NCBI RefSeq assembly: GCF_012223425.1 | Contig: NZ_CP038799.1 | Coordinates: 2,976,001-3,040,000 of the forward strand | Reading direction: 5' to 3' | Origin: Mycolicibacterium frederiksbergense | GTDB lineage: Bacteria; Actinomycetota; Actinomycetes; Mycobacteriales; Mycobacteriaceae | Length of the DNA: 64,000 bases | Part shown: piece after piece, positions 17,232 through 26,419 of the stretch | Layout: each line of letters starts with the position of its first letter | Position numbering within the stretch: position 1 is the first letter of the stretch | Program-made: the position numbers and the translations under genes | Notes under the pieces: generated by a model | What the model was told of the DNA's origin: nothing | Seen by the model: only the letters and a program-made list of their open reading frames with translations | Database searches by the model: none

Positions 17232-18383
17232 ATGGCCCCGCTCAACGACGAAGAGACCTTCCTGATCCAGACGGTGCGCGAGTTCGTCGACCGGGAGGTC
17301 AAGCCGAGCGTGCAGACGCTCGAGCACGCGAACGAGTACCCCGAACGCTGGATCGAGCAGATGAAGCAGATCGGCATCTACGGGTTGGCGGTGCCGGAGG
17401 CCTACGGCGGATCGCCGGTATCGATGCCCTGCTACGCGCGGGTCACCCAGGAACTCTCCCGCGGGTGGATGAGCCTGGCCGGCGCGATGGGCGGACACAC
17501 CGTGGTGGCCAAACTGCTCACGCTGTTCGGCACCGAGGAACAGAAGCAGACGTATCTACCGCGGATGGCCACCGGCGAGGTCCGTGCCACCATGGCGCTC
17601 ACCGAACCGGGCGGCGGCTCCGACCTGCAGGCCATGACCACCGTGGCGAGGACCGACGGCGACGACCTGGTGATCTCGGGCGCCAAGACCTGGATCTCCA
17701 ACGCCCGGCGCTCGGATCTGATTGCGCTGCTGTGCAAAACGGATCCGAGCGCGCAGCCCAAGCACAAGGGCATCTCCATCGTGCTCGTCGAGCACGGCCC
17801 CGGCCTGACGGTCTCCCGCGATCTGCCCAAGCTCGGCTACAAGGGTGTGGAATCCTGCGAGCTGTCCTTCGACGACTACCGCATCCCGGCCACCGCCATC
17901 CTCGGCGCCACCCCCGGCAAGGGCTTCGCGCAGATGATGAAGGGCCTGGAAACCGGCCGCATCCAGGTCGCCTCCCGCGCGCTGGGGGTGGCCACCGCCG
18001 CACTCGAAGACTCGCTGGCCTACGCCCAACAGCGCGAAAGCTTCGGCCGGCCGATCTGGAAACACCAAGCCATCGGCAACTACCTCGCCGATATGGCCAC
18101 CAAACTCACCGCCGCCCGCCAACTGACCTGGTATGCCGCCGAGCGCTATGACAGCGGTGAGCGCTGCGATATGGAGGCCGGCATGGCCAAACTGTTCGCC
18201 TCCGAGATCGCGATGGAGATCGCACTGAATGCGGTGCGCATCCACGGCGGCTACGGCTACTCGACCGAGTACGACGTGGAACGCTACTTCCGCGACGCCC
18301 CGCTGATGATCGTCGGCGAGGGCACCAACGAGATCCAGCGCAACGTCATCGCTGCCCAACTGGTATCGCGAGGCGGACTGTGA
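17232..18383 (+). CDS. Acyl-CoA dehydrogenase family protein
   Basis: FAD-dependent alpha,beta-dehydrogenation of an acyl-CoA is expected. The 383-residue protein has the full fold: MALTEPGGGSDLQAM flavin motif, KTWISNA, the QRESFGRPIWKHQAIGNYLADM helix and the C-terminal MIVGEGTNEIQRNVIA containing the usual catalytic glutamate. It starts nine bases after xylH and could be read through from it, but chemically it fits neither xylose nor methanol use. It may serve the alcohol module, for example for a CoA thioester derived from a diol or branched alcohol; that is a guess. Confidence 0.85.
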   Translation: MAPLNDEETFLIQTVREFVDREVKPSVQTLEHANEYPERWIEQMKQIGIYGLAVPEAYGGSPVSMPCYARVTQELSRGWMSLAGAMGGHTVVAKLLTLFGTEEQKQTYLPRMATGEVRATMALTEPGGGSDLQAMTTVARTDGDDLVISGAKTWISNARRSDLIALLCKTDPSAQPKHKGISIVLVEHGPGLTVSRDLPKLGYKGVESCELSFDDYRIPATAILGATPGKGFAQMMKGLETGRIQVASRALGVATAALEDSLAYAQQRESFGRPIWKHQAIGNYLADMATKLTAARQLTWYAAERYDSGERCDMEAGMAKLFASEIAMEIALNAVRIHGGYGYSTEYDVERYFRDAPLMIVGEGTNEIQRNVIAAQLVSRGGL

Positions 18384-18386
18384 CGC

Positions 18387-18402
18387 CTACCCGATCGGGC
18401 AG
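18387..18402 (+). promoter_or_regulatory. Putative MnoR operator upstream of mno
   Basis: A 16-base imperfect palindrome CTACCCGATCGGGCAG lies three bases after the acyl-CoA dehydrogenase stop and 115 bases before mno. The identical sequence in reverse orientation stands at 22286-22301 and a near-perfect version at 26420-26435. The arrangement suggests the binding site of the LuxR-type regulator mnoR encoded in the cluster. A second small dyad, GGACC-N5-GGTCC, lies at 18450-18464. Confidence 0.65.
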
Positions 18403-18517
18403 TTTCCGCGTGCCGGACGGCGGGTAGCAGCGCAACATCGTTGTGACGCGGACCACGAAGGTCCACGGTGGTGTCAGGAGGGTCTTCCGCCCGTCCGATA
18501 CCACGAGGAGTCGACCG

Positions 18518-19789
18518 ATGGCCATTGAGCTGAACCAGATTTGGGACTTTCCGATCAAGGAGTTCCACCCGTTCCCCCGTGCCCTGCTCGGTGTCGGCGC
18601 ACACGACATCATCGGAGTGGAGGCCAAGAACCTCGGCTTCAAGCGCGCCCTGCTGATGACCACCGGCCTGCGGGGCTCGGGGATCATCGAAGAACTCACC
18701 GGCAAGATCGAGTACCAGGGTGTCGAGGTCGTCCTCTACGACAAGGTGGAGTCCAACCCCAAGGACTACAACGTCATGGAGGCCGCCGCGCTCTATCAGC
18801 AGGAGAAGTGCGACAGCATCATCTCCATCGGTGGTGGCTCCAGCCATGACGCCGCCAAGGGCGCCCGTGTGGTGATCGCGCACGACGGCCGCAACATCAA
18901 CGAGTTCGAGGGCTTCGCCAAGTCCACCAACAAGGAGAACCCACCGCATATCGCGGTATCCACCACGGCCGGAACGGGTTCGGAGACCTCGTGGGCCTAT
19001 GTCATCACCGACACCTCGGACATGGAGCACCCGCACAAGTGGGTCGGCTTCGACGAGGCCACCATCGTCACGCTGGCCATCGACGACCCGCTGCTGTACT
19101 ACACCTGCCCACAGCACTTCACCGCCTACTGCGGTTTCGACGTGCTCGCGCACGGCAGCGAGCCGTTCGTGTCCCGGCTCGACTTCGCGCCATCGCTCGG
19201 AAATGCGCTGTACTCGGTGGAACTCGTCGCCAAGAATCTGCGGGAGGCGGTGTTCGAGCCACGTAACCTCAAGGCCCGCGAAGGCATGATGAACGCGCAG
19301 TACATCGCCGGTCAGGCGTTCAACTCCGGTGGCCTGGGCATCGTGCACTCGATCAGCCACGCCGTCAGCGCCTTCTTCGACAGCCACCACGGACTGAACA
19401 ACGCCATCGCGCTGCCCCGGGTGTGGGAGTACAACCTGCCCTCGCGCTACGAGCGGTACGCGCAGCTGGCGACCGCGATGGGAGTCGACACCCGCAACAT
19501 GACCACCGTGCAGGCCGCCGACGCCGCCGTCGAAGCCGCCATCCGGCTCTCCCAGGACGTCGGGATCCCGGACAACTTCTCCGCGGTCCGCACCGACTCG
19601 TACGAGAAGAACCGGATGAACACCGGCAAGTACTCCGGTCGCGGTGACGTGATCTTGGGCGACGACAAGACCGTGCTGGCGATCTCGGAGCACATCCAGG
19701 ACGACTGGTGCACCCCGGGCAACCCGCGTGAGGTCACCGTCGGTTCGATGATTCCCGTTGTCGGGCACGCGATCAACGAAACCTACTGA
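18518..19789 (+). CDS. mno: NDMA-dependent methanol/alcohol dehydrogenase (nicotinoprotein)
   Basis: Group III iron-containing alcohol dehydrogenase that keeps its NAD tightly bound and in actinobacteria passes electrons to the mycofactocin system. The 423 residues include ISIGGGSSHDAAKGA for the dinucleotide, STTAGTGSETSWAYVI, and metal ligands around CGFDVLAHGSEPF, HSISHAVSAFFDSHHG. The start MAIELNQIWDFPIKEFHPFPR is that of MDO/MNO enzymes. ATG 18518 has GAGGAG seven bases upstream. Substrates in M. smegmatis include methanol and propanediol, to my knowledge. The upstream palindrome suggests control by mnoSR. Confidence 0.93.
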   Translation: MAIELNQIWDFPIKEFHPFPRALLGVGAHDIIGVEAKNLGFKRALLMTTGLRGSGIIEELTGKIEYQGVEVVLYDKVESNPKDYNVMEAAALYQQEKCDSIISIGGGSSHDAAKGARVVIAHDGRNINEFEGFAKSTNKENPPHIAVSTTAGTGSETSWAYVITDTSDMEHPHKWVGFDEATIVTLAIDDPLLYYTCPQHFTAYCGFDVLAHGSEPFVSRLDFAPSLGNALYSVELVAKNLREAVFEPRNLKAREGMMNAQYIAGQAFNSGGLGIVHSISHAVSAFFDSHHGLNNAIALPRVWEYNLPSRYERYAQLATAMGVDTRNMTTVQAADAAVEAAIRLSQDVGIPDNFSAVRTDSYEKNRMNTGKYSGRGDVILGDDKTVLAISEHIQDDWCTPGNPREVTVGSMIPVVGHAINETY

Positions 19790-19811
19790 TCTGTCGTGTG
19801 AGGAGCCCGCC

Positions 19812-20783
19812 GTGACCACTGCGCACATACCCATGCGTGATGATCCGATAACATTCGGCACCGCAACCGATCTCGCCGATTCGCTGCGCGAGCAGGACTA
19901 CATCGCCGACGACGATCTGGCCACCGTGGTGCATCTGGCCACCGCGCTGGACCGACCGCTGCTACTGGAAGGCCCGGCGGGGGTCGGCAAGACCGAGCTG
20001 GCCAAGGCGCTCGCCGCGGCGGGTGGCCGGCGACTGATCCGGCTCCAGTGCTACGAGGGACTCGACGACAACCGGGTGCTCTACGAATGGGACTACGCCA
20101 AACAGTTGCTGCACGTACAGATGATGCGGGACAAGGTGATCGAGGCGGCGGACCTCTACACCGAGGAGTTCCTGTCGGTGCGGCCGCTGCTGGAGTCGGT
20201 GCTCTCCGATCAGCCGGTGGTGCTGCTCATCGACGAGGTGGACCGCACCGAAGAAGCCATGGAGGCCTTGCTGCTCGAGGTGCTCGCCGAACGCCAGGTC
20301 ACCATCCCCGAGATCGGCACCTTTGTGGCACGGTCGGTTCCGTGGGTGGTGCTGACCTCCAACGACACCCGGGAACTGTCCGCCGCCCTCAAGCGCCGGT
20401 GCCTGCACTACCACCTGGGTTTCCCCACCCCGCAGCGGGAACGGGAGATCGTCGCGGTCCGCGCGCCGGACGTCGAACCTGGGGTGGTCGCCACCGTCGT
20501 CGAACTCGCGCGCACGCTGCGCGAATTGCCGCTGCGGAAGAGTCCGTCGATATCCGAGGTGATCGACGGTGCCAGGGCGGCCGCGCTGCTCGGCCACGGC
20601 AGCACCGACGCGGTGTTGCTCTCGGCGTTGGTGAAGTTCACCAGTGACCGCGATATCGCGCTGCGCCACCTCGGTGACGCACCCAGCCACGCGGCGGAAA
20701 CTGTTGTCCCGGAGCGGGTGACGGTGGCATCGCGTCCGGCCAACACCACCACCTCGGCGTTTCGCGGGCGTGGTGGGCGGTGA
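19812..20783 (+). CDS. MoxR-family AAA+ ATPase of the mno cluster
   Basis: AAA+ ATPase of 323 residues with Walker A GPAGVGKTE, Walker B VVLLIDEVDR, sensor 1 VVLTSNDTRELS and the arginine region LKRRCLHYHLGFP. MoxR proteins paired with a VWA protein act as chaperones that insert metals or activate oxidoreductases (as in CO dehydrogenase and methanol dehydrogenase clusters). The position between mno and a CoxE-type gene suggests maturation of the Mno enzyme or its cofactor; this is inference. GTG 19812 is preceded by GGAG; ATG 19833 is possible. It overlaps the next gene by 4 bases. Confidence 0.88.
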   Translation: MTTAHIPMRDDPITFGTATDLADSLREQDYIADDDLATVVHLATALDRPLLLEGPAGVGKTELAKALAAAGGRRLIRLQCYEGLDDNRVLYEWDYAKQLLHVQMMRDKVIEAADLYTEEFLSVRPLLESVLSDQPVVLLIDEVDRTEEAMEALLLEVLAERQVTIPEIGTFVARSVPWVVLTSNDTRELSAALKRRCLHYHLGFPTPQREREIVAVRAPDVEPGVVATVVELARTLRELPLRKSPSISEVIDGARAAALLGHGSTDAVLLSALVKFTSDRDIALRHLGDAPSHAAETVVPERVTVASRPANTTTSAFRGRGGR

Positions 20784-22276
20784 CTCCGTCGGAAATTCTG
20801 GACGCCGTTGCGGCGGCATTCGGGCAGCTGCTGCGCCGCGCCGGGGTGGCGACCTCACCGGCGGAGGTCATCGAGGTGCGACGCGTGCTGGGGTTGCTCG
20901 GCGCCGCCGACCGCCGCGGGCTGCGGGCGGCACTGCGGGCCACGTGCGCGAAATATCAACGCGAACAACGCGGTTTCGACCGCGCCTTCGATGCCCTGTT
21001 CGGCCGGCGCGGCACGAAAGATGAGGAGCCGGGGGCGGGCCCGAGCCGTGCGCACACCGGCTCGGGCCTGCCCGACCAACTCGATGTCGACGAGGGCCTC
21101 GAGGTCGGTCGGTACGCCGAATACAACGAACGGGCCGCCGAGGTCGGCGACCACTTCGACACCCCCGACGCGGAGCGGGGCTTCAACCCGCACAAGGACG
21201 ACGACGATTTCAGCGTGACCGGTGCCGATGACCAGCTGACGGTCTCCTCCGAGGCCGACGGTGGCCGCCGCGGCATGCGCTACACCGTCGAAGTGGATCG
21301 GGCCGTGTCTCGCGGGGCGGGCGAGCTGGCCGATTCGGTGGCACCCGTGGTGGCCGGCTCGCTGAGCTTCGACGACCCGGACGCCATCCTGGCCTGGCTG
21401 GACGCCTACGACCCGACTCGCACCTACGGTGGCGACGCCGGTGAGGAACCGCTGACCGCCGAGCAGCTCGACCAGTTGACGCAGGCGGTCGAGGGGTTCG
21501 TCGCGGCACTGGCGCGGCGCAGCGGACTGGCCGCCGAACCCGAACTCCGCGAAACCGATTCCGGTGCAGGGCTGGCCGCCGATATCGACCTGGCCTGCCA
21601 TGAGGTGCTGCGCCGGATGCGCGGGGCACCGCGGGCCCGTCCCCGCGAGCGCGGCCGCGGCCGGCTCGACATGCGGCGCACGGTCCGGGCCAGCATGCGT
21701 ACCGACGGCGTGCCCTTTCACCTCATGACCCGCACCCCGTTGCCGGACCGGATCCGGCTGCTGGTCATCGCGGACGTGTCGTTGTCGGTGCGCCCGGTCA
21801 CCGCGTTCACACTGCGGCTGGCGCAGGCCATGCACCGGCGGGCACACCGCTGCCGGGTGATGGCGTTCGTGGACCGCCCCGTCGACGTCACCGAGATCCT
21901 GCTGCGTGCCGGCGGCGATGACGCGCTGGCCGCGGTGCTCGCCGAGGGGAACCTGGATCTGCAGGCCAGCAGCGATTACGGGCAGGTGTTCGAGGAGATG
22001 CTGCGCGGCCAGGCCGACGCCCTGGATTCCCGGACCGCAGTGCTGATCGTCGGCGACGGCCGCAGCGGCGGTCTGCCGCCCGGGGTCGACCGGCTGCGGG
22101 CGCTGCGCCGGCGGGTACACCGGCTGGCGTGGGTGACGCCCGAGCCGCAGCGCTACTGGCGCCAGGCCACCTGCGCCCTGCCGGACTACGCGCAGGTATG
22201 CGATCGCGTGGTGGTGGCCGGCGATGCCGAGGCCCTGACGGCCAGGGCGGCAGAGCTCGCGCATGCCCTCTCGTGA
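20780..22276 (+). CDS. CoxE-like VWA-domain protein
   Basis: The 498-residue protein has a helical N-terminal part, an acidic linker and a C-terminal von Willebrand A-like domain of the CoxE family (from about residue 280: GRLDMRRTVRASMRTDGVPF, LLVIADVSLSVRPVTAF, VLIVGDGRSGG). DVSLS is a metal-site-like DxSxS motif. It is translationally coupled to the MoxR ATPase (GTGA overlap), the standard MoxR-VWA pair. Function by analogy is protein or cofactor remodelling for the neighbouring dehydrogenases. Confidence 0.87.
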   Translation: MTPSEILDAVAAAFGQLLRRAGVATSPAEVIEVRRVLGLLGAADRRGLRAALRATCAKYQREQRGFDRAFDALFGRRGTKDEEPGAGPSRAHTGSGLPDQLDVDEGLEVGRYAEYNERAAEVGDHFDTPDAERGFNPHKDDDDFSVTGADDQLTVSSEADGGRRGMRYTVEVDRAVSRGAGELADSVAPVVAGSLSFDDPDAILAWLDAYDPTRTYGGDAGEEPLTAEQLDQLTQAVEGFVAALARRSGLAAEPELRETDSGAGLAADIDLACHEVLRRMRGAPRARPRERGRGRLDMRRTVRASMRTDGVPFHLMTRTPLPDRIRLLVIADVSLSVRPVTAFTLRLAQAMHRRAHRCRVMAFVDRPVDVTEILLRAGGDDALAAVLAEGNLDLQASSDYGQVFEEMLRGQADALDSRTAVLIVGDGRSGGLPPGVDRLRALRRRVHRLAWVTPEPQRYWRQATCALPDYAQVCDRVVVAGDAEALTARAAELAHALS

Positions 22277-22285
22277 ACGTCCTAC

Positions 22286-22301
22286 CTGCCCGATCGGGTA
22301 G
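22286..22301 (-). promoter_or_regulatory. Putative MnoR operator upstream of the second alcohol dehydrogenase
   Basis: CTGCCCGATCGGGTAG is the exact reverse complement of the palindrome before mno. Here the flanks extend the symmetry (CCTACC on the left, TAGGT on the right). It lies 10 bases after the CoxE-like gene and 91 bases before the GTG of the next gene. A terminator hairpin is the alternative, but no run of T follows. Confidence 0.62.
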
Positions 22302-22392
22302 GTGAAAGCCTGCCCACCTGCACATTGGTTGCGCCCGGTCGGCCCCGTAGGCTGGTCGTGTTACGTGGATCACACAGCAGCAGGGAGGTCGT

Positions 22393-23550
22393 GTGGTGCC
22401 CTCCCGGTTGCTCAAATTTCATGCCCCCGAGATCGTGTTCGGTATCGACTCGATGGCCGAGGCGGCGCACGCCGCGCTCCGGCTCGGCGGCCAGCGTCCG
22501 CTGCTGGTCACCGATCCCGGCCTGATCGAGGCCGGCTGGGTGGACGAGCTCGTCGGCCATCTGCGCGACCAGGGCGTCCAGGCCCAGGTGTGGAGTGCGC
22601 TCACTCCCAACCCCAAGGACCACGAGATCACCGCGGGGCATGAGTTCTACCGGTCCCGGGGCTGCGATGTGCTGATCGCGCTCGGTGGGGGCTCGGTGAT
22701 CGACGCCGCCAAGGGCATCGCGATCCTGGCCGCCAACGGCGGAGACATCCTGGACTACGCCGGCGTCGACAAGGCCACCATGCCGATCCCGCCGCTGGTG
22801 GTGCTGCCGTCGACCTCGGGCACCGGCGCCGATGTCTCGCAGTTCTGCATCGTCACCGACACCGCCCGCAACACCAAGATCACCATTCTGGGACGTGCAC
22901 TGGTCCCCGATATCACCGTGATCGACCCGCGCCTGCTCACCACGATGCCGGAATGGCTCAATGCGGCCACCGGATTGGACGCCCTGACCCACGGTATCGA
23001 GGCGTTCGTATCCCTCGGGCACAACCAGCTCACCGATCATCACGCGCTGCGGGCGGTGGTGATGGTGACCGAGAACCTGGTCACCACCATCGAACAACCA
23101 CGCGAGATGAGCGCCCGGGTGCTGATGGCGCAGGCCGCGCTGGAGGCCGGGCTCGCCTTCACCAACGCCATCCTGGGCGCCGCCCACGCGATGAGTCATC
23201 AGGTCGGCGGGCTGCTCGATCTGCCGCACGGTGTCATCAATGGCGTGTTGCTGCCGCATGTGGTGCGGTTCAACGCCGAGGCCGACCCGGCTCCGTTCGC
23301 CGTCATCGCAGCCAATCTGGGCATCGCCGACACGCGCGCGCCTGAGCTGGAATCCGCACTGGCCCTTGCCGATCACCTGCAACAGCTGGCGCAGAAGGTG
23401 GGTGTGCCACGGGGCCTGGCCGATCTCGGCGTGCACGACTCCGACGTACCCGTGCTGGCTCGCAACGCCATGGCCGACGCGTGCATCACGACCAACCCCC
23501 GCGCGGCCGACGAGGCCCAGCTGCAGGCACTGTTCCGGGCCGCATTGTGA
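22393..23550 (+). CDS. Iron-containing alcohol dehydrogenase (propanediol-type)
   Basis: NAD-linked alcohol dehydrogenase, 385 residues. It shows the GGGSVIDAAKG nucleotide loop, LPSTSGTGADVSQF, and iron ligands in ATGLDALTHGIEAF, AHAMSHQVGG and LPHGVING. It is clearly a different subgroup from mno, closer to 1,3-propanediol or lactaldehyde dehydrogenases, so it may take a diol or aldehyde partner of the same pathway. Two adjacent GTG codons (22393, 22396) follow GGGAGG at 22383-22388; the second has better spacing. It is coupled to mnoS by a GTGA overlap, so enzyme and sensor are made together. Confidence 0.88.
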   Translation: MVPSRLLKFHAPEIVFGIDSMAEAAHAALRLGGQRPLLVTDPGLIEAGWVDELVGHLRDQGVQAQVWSALTPNPKDHEITAGHEFYRSRGCDVLIALGGGSVIDAAKGIAILAANGGDILDYAGVDKATMPIPPLVVLPSTSGTGADVSQFCIVTDTARNTKITILGRALVPDITVIDPRLLTTMPEWLNAATGLDALTHGIEAFVSLGHNQLTDHHALRAVVMVTENLVTTIEQPREMSARVLMAQAALEAGLAFTNAILGAAHAMSHQVGGLLDLPHGVINGVLLPHVVRFNAEADPAPFAVIAANLGIADTRAPELESALALADHLQQLAQKVGVPRGLADLGVHDSDVPVLARNAMADACITTNPRAADEAQLQALFRAAL

Positions 23551-24872
23551 GGGCCCAGCCGGATCTCGAGCGGTTGACCGGAGTGCGTTCCGGCAAGCCG
23601 ACGTTCTACCCGGAATTCCGGGTCGCCGCGCAGCGCACCGAACGCGTCATCGCCGCCCTCGATGCCATCTCGCGCGCCCTGGTGCAGACGGTGAACGGGC
23701 CGGAGAAGCTGGTGCGGGCGGCCGCCGAGGCGGCCCGGGTCCATCTCGGCGCCGAATGGGTGCTGCTCGCGCTGGCCGACGGTGCGCTGCCCGAGGCCCA
23801 CCCGCGCCACCTCATCCTCGACGCCGACGGCAACCCGTATTCATTCGAAGGGCTCTCCGGGGCAAAGCATCCCGTTCCGCATTTGCCCGACGTGGTGCTC
23901 AACCGGCTCAACGACATCCTGCGCGGGCAGCTTGCCCAGTTCCGGCTGCCGGTGATCGAACCGCACCACGCCCATGTCCCCATCGAACTCGACGGCGGCG
24001 TGATCGGCGCCTTCGCGGCGTGGACGCCCAGTCACCGGACGTTGGACGGTACCGATGAGACGGTGATGCGGATCCTGTCCAGCCAGACCGCTGTCGCACT
24101 GCACAACTGCGAGCTGTTCCAGCGCTCGCAGTCGCTGCTGGCCCAGTCCGAGGCGCGCAACGCCCAGCTGCTGGCCACCCAGCGCGAGCTCGGCGCCGCC
24201 CAACGCCATCAGGTGCTCGACAACGAGCGGCATCGCATCGCCCGCGAGCTACACGACAGTGTCACTCAGACGGTGTTGTCGGCCGGTATGCAGATCGAGG
24301 TGTGCCGCAGCGAGATCCGCTCCCTGGCCGGCAACGCCGATCTCGCCGACCGTCTGGACATGGCCAAGACGCTGACCCGCTCGGCGACCGAGCAGCTGCG
24401 CTCGGCGATCTATGCGCTCAACCATCCCGAGGACGCCGGCCGCTCCAGCCTGCCGGAACTGCTGGCGCAGTTGGCCACCGTCCATATGCCCGAAGATCTG
24501 CGGGTGACCCTGAAAGTCGAGGGGTCCGTGACGGAATTACCCGGTGCCGCCGAGCACGCGCTGCTGCGGGTGGCCGGCGAAGCCCTGTTCAACGCGGCGA
24601 TGCACGGCAAGGGCAGCCGGGCGATCCTGCGGTTGCAGTACCGGGCCGAGGCGGTCACGTTGTCCATCGCCGACGATGGCTGCGGTGATCCGGAGAAGCT
24701 GCGCCTGATGCTGCGGATGGCGGATGTCACCGATGTCGACGGGCACCACCGCGGCCTTGCCAATATGCTCGCCCGCTGTCGTGAACACGGCGGATCGCTT
24801 GCGGTGCAACGCTCCCGAATCGGCGGGGTGCGGCTGGTCGCGACCATTCCCAGGGAAAAGAGTCCACGATGA
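23547..24872 (+). CDS. mnoS: Cytoplasmic sensor histidine kinase MnoS
   Basis: NarL-class histidine kinase, 441 residues, without membrane segments. A GAF domain (about residues 40-195) precedes a coiled linker, a HisKA_3 domain with the phosphorylated His236 in NERHRIARELHDSV, and the ATPase domain ending in LSIADDGCGDPEKL and GLANMLARCREHGG. A soluble sensor fits detection of an intracellular alcohol or aldehyde. Its place beside mno and mnoR matches the MnoSR system of M. smegmatis, which I recall as responding to 1,3-propanediol. Start GTG overlaps the dehydrogenase stop. Confidence 0.87.
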   Translation: MRAQPDLERLTGVRSGKPTFYPEFRVAAQRTERVIAALDAISRALVQTVNGPEKLVRAAAEAARVHLGAEWVLLALADGALPEAHPRHLILDADGNPYSFEGLSGAKHPVPHLPDVVLNRLNDILRGQLAQFRLPVIEPHHAHVPIELDGGVIGAFAAWTPSHRTLDGTDETVMRILSSQTAVALHNCELFQRSQSLLAQSEARNAQLLATQRELGAAQRHQVLDNERHRIARELHDSVTQTVLSAGMQIEVCRSEIRSLAGNADLADRLDMAKTLTRSATEQLRSAIYALNHPEDAGRSSLPELLAQLATVHMPEDLRVTLKVEGSVTELPGAAEHALLRVAGEALFNAAMHGKGSRAILRLQYRAEAVTLSIADDGCGDPEKLRLMLRMADVTDVDGHHRGLANMLARCREHGGSLAVQRSRIGGVRLVATIPREKSPR

Positions 24873-25504
24873 CAATCCAGTTGGCATTGGTCGACGATCA
24901 CGCCATCCTGCGGCAGGGGCTGCGGTCACTGCTGGAGCGCGAGGACGATCTGGTGGTCGTCGGGGAGGCCTCGACGGAGCCGGAGGCCGAGGCCATGGTG
25001 TCTGCGGTGCGGCCGGACGTCGTGCTGCTCGACCTGAAACTCTCGGCGGGTTCGGATTTCGAGGGTTTGTCGTTGTGCACCAAACTTTCCGCCGCGTACC
25101 CGGAGCTGGGGCTGCTGGTGCTGACGACCTTCCTGGACGAGGACCTGGTGGTGCGGGCGGTGCACGCCGGGGCCAGGGGGTATGTCGTCAAGGACGTCGA
25201 CACCACCGAGCTGGTCCGGGCGATCCGGGCCATCTCGGCGGGGGAGAGCGCCTTTGATTCGCGCAGTGCCGCGGCGGTCGTGCGCTCGCTCAATGGCCGC
25301 ACCGAACACCGTGAGCAGCTCACCGACCGTGAGCTGGAAGTATTGCGCTTGTTGGCAACCGGTTTGTCCAACAACAGGATCGGCGAGAAGTTGTTCATCT
25401 CCGCGACCACCGCGAAGTTCCATGTCAGCAATATCATGCGCAAGCTCCAGGTGAGCCGGCGGGCCGAAGCGGTGTACGCGGCCAGCAAGCGCGGGCTGAT
25501 CTAG
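24869..25504 (+). CDS. mnoR: NarL/LuxR response regulator MnoR
   Basis: Response regulator of 211 residues: receiver domain with phosphoacceptor Asp55 (DVVLLDLKL), conserved VDDH acidic pair and K of YVVKDVD, then a LuxR helix-turn-helix (LTDRELEVLRLLATGLSNNRIGEKL to TAKFHVSNIMRKL). ATGA overlap with mnoS shows the pair is co-translated. NarL-family proteins bind inverted repeats as dimers, which suits the three 16-bp palindromes in this cluster. The gene ends 4 bases into the convergent methyltransferase gene. Confidence 0.88.
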   Translation: MTIQLALVDDHAILRQGLRSLLEREDDLVVVGEASTEPEAEAMVSAVRPDVVLLDLKLSAGSDFEGLSLCTKLSAAYPELGLLVLTTFLDEDLVVRAVHAGARGYVVKDVDTTELVRAIRAISAGESAFDSRSAAAVVRSLNGRTEHREQLTDRELEVLRLLATGLSNNRIGEKLFISATTAKFHVSNIMRKLQVSRRAEAVYAASKRGLI

Positions 25505-26361
25505 ATCCGGTCCAGCACCAGCCAGCCGCCGTGATGCTCGAAGACCCTGACGTGCACACCGGTGAACCGCGAACCCAGATCGCGCAACGTCGCCATGTCG
25601 AAGGTGCGGACATGCCCGTAGCAGGCCTGCGGTTCATCCTCGAACGGCACCGCCACCACCACGCGGCGACGCGCCAGCCGCAACGCTTCGGCCAGCACCG
25701 CGTCGCCGGTGTCGGGATCGAGGTGCTCCAGCAGATGCAGCGCGGTGACGGTATCGGCCGCGCCGTCGGCACGCGGAACCTGTGTGGCGTCGCAGGCGAT
25801 GGTGCGCAGCGACCGGTCCAAGCGAGAGCTCACGCGGGCAAGCAGATTCATCGTCGGTGTGCTCAGATCGGTCGCCGTCACCTCGTAGCCCAGCCGGCTC
25901 ATCCGCAATGGAAAGAAACCGAAGCACGATCCGAGGTCCAGGAGCCACGGCCCGGTCACCAGGTCGGCAGCCCGCCGGTGGACCGTCGCGAAGGCGGTCT
26001 GCCCGGATTCCAGCGCGTCCAGTGAATTACGGTAGAACCGTGACCACGCGGCGAGCCTGCCGGGCACGGTGGTGCGCACGACCCCGGTGAACACCGACTC
26101 GAAATCGTGGCGGCCCAGCAGAATTCCGTCCAGTTGTTCGGTCAGCAGAACCGCCAGTTGGTCGGACAGTTCATCGGGGGTGAGGTCATGTTCGACGGTG
26201 AGGACGCCGCCGCGGCGGTCGGCACAGAACCGTGGCCTGTCCGGATGCTCACGCCGGGTCCCGGCCCGTCGCCGCACCCGTACGCCGCTCCCGCGCCACA
26301 CACCACCGGACACCGGGCTCAACGGGTCGACCTCGGCCGGCCGAACGGTGGTAACACTCAT
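25501..26361 (-). CDS. mftM: Methyltransferase resembling mycofactocin oligosaccharide methyltransferase MftM
   Basis: Class I SAM-dependent methyltransferase, 286 residues; SAM motifs are LLDLGSCFGFFPLRMSRLG, VTATDLST, and the post-motif TVTALHLLEHLDP. A helical N-terminal third (ELSDQLAVLLTEQLDGILLGRHDF...WSRFYRNSLDAL) is distinctive. MftM methylates the glucose chain of mycofactocin, the electron acceptor for Mno, and to my recollection its gene is beside mnoSR in M. smegmatis. ATG 26361 is chosen; a TTG at 26370 is possible. The upstream palindrome links it to MnoR. The identification rests on context plus family resemblance. Confidence 0.72.
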   Translation of the reverse strand: MSVTTVRPAEVDPLSPVSGGVWRGSGVRVRRRAGTRREHPDRPRFCADRRGGVLTVEHDLTPDELSDQLAVLLTEQLDGILLGRHDFESVFTGVVRTTVPGRLAAWSRFYRNSLDALESGQTAFATVHRRAADLVTGPWLLDLGSCFGFFPLRMSRLGYEVTATDLSTPTMNLLARVSSRLDRSLRTIACDATQVPRADGAADTVTALHLLEHLDPDTGDAVLAEALRLARRRVVVAVPFEDEPQACYGHVRTFDMATLRDLGSRFTGVHVRVFEHHGGWLVLDRI

Positions 26362-26419
26362 GCTGCACAACGCTATTGGTCAACCGAGGTTGGCGCGCGA
26401 GCCGAATGGTCGGCCTTTA

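Noticed and set aside
22286..22301. Hairpin as a terminator of the MoxR/CoxE genes
   Set aside because: No T run follows, and the same sequence occurs twice more at promoter positions, so an operator is more likely.
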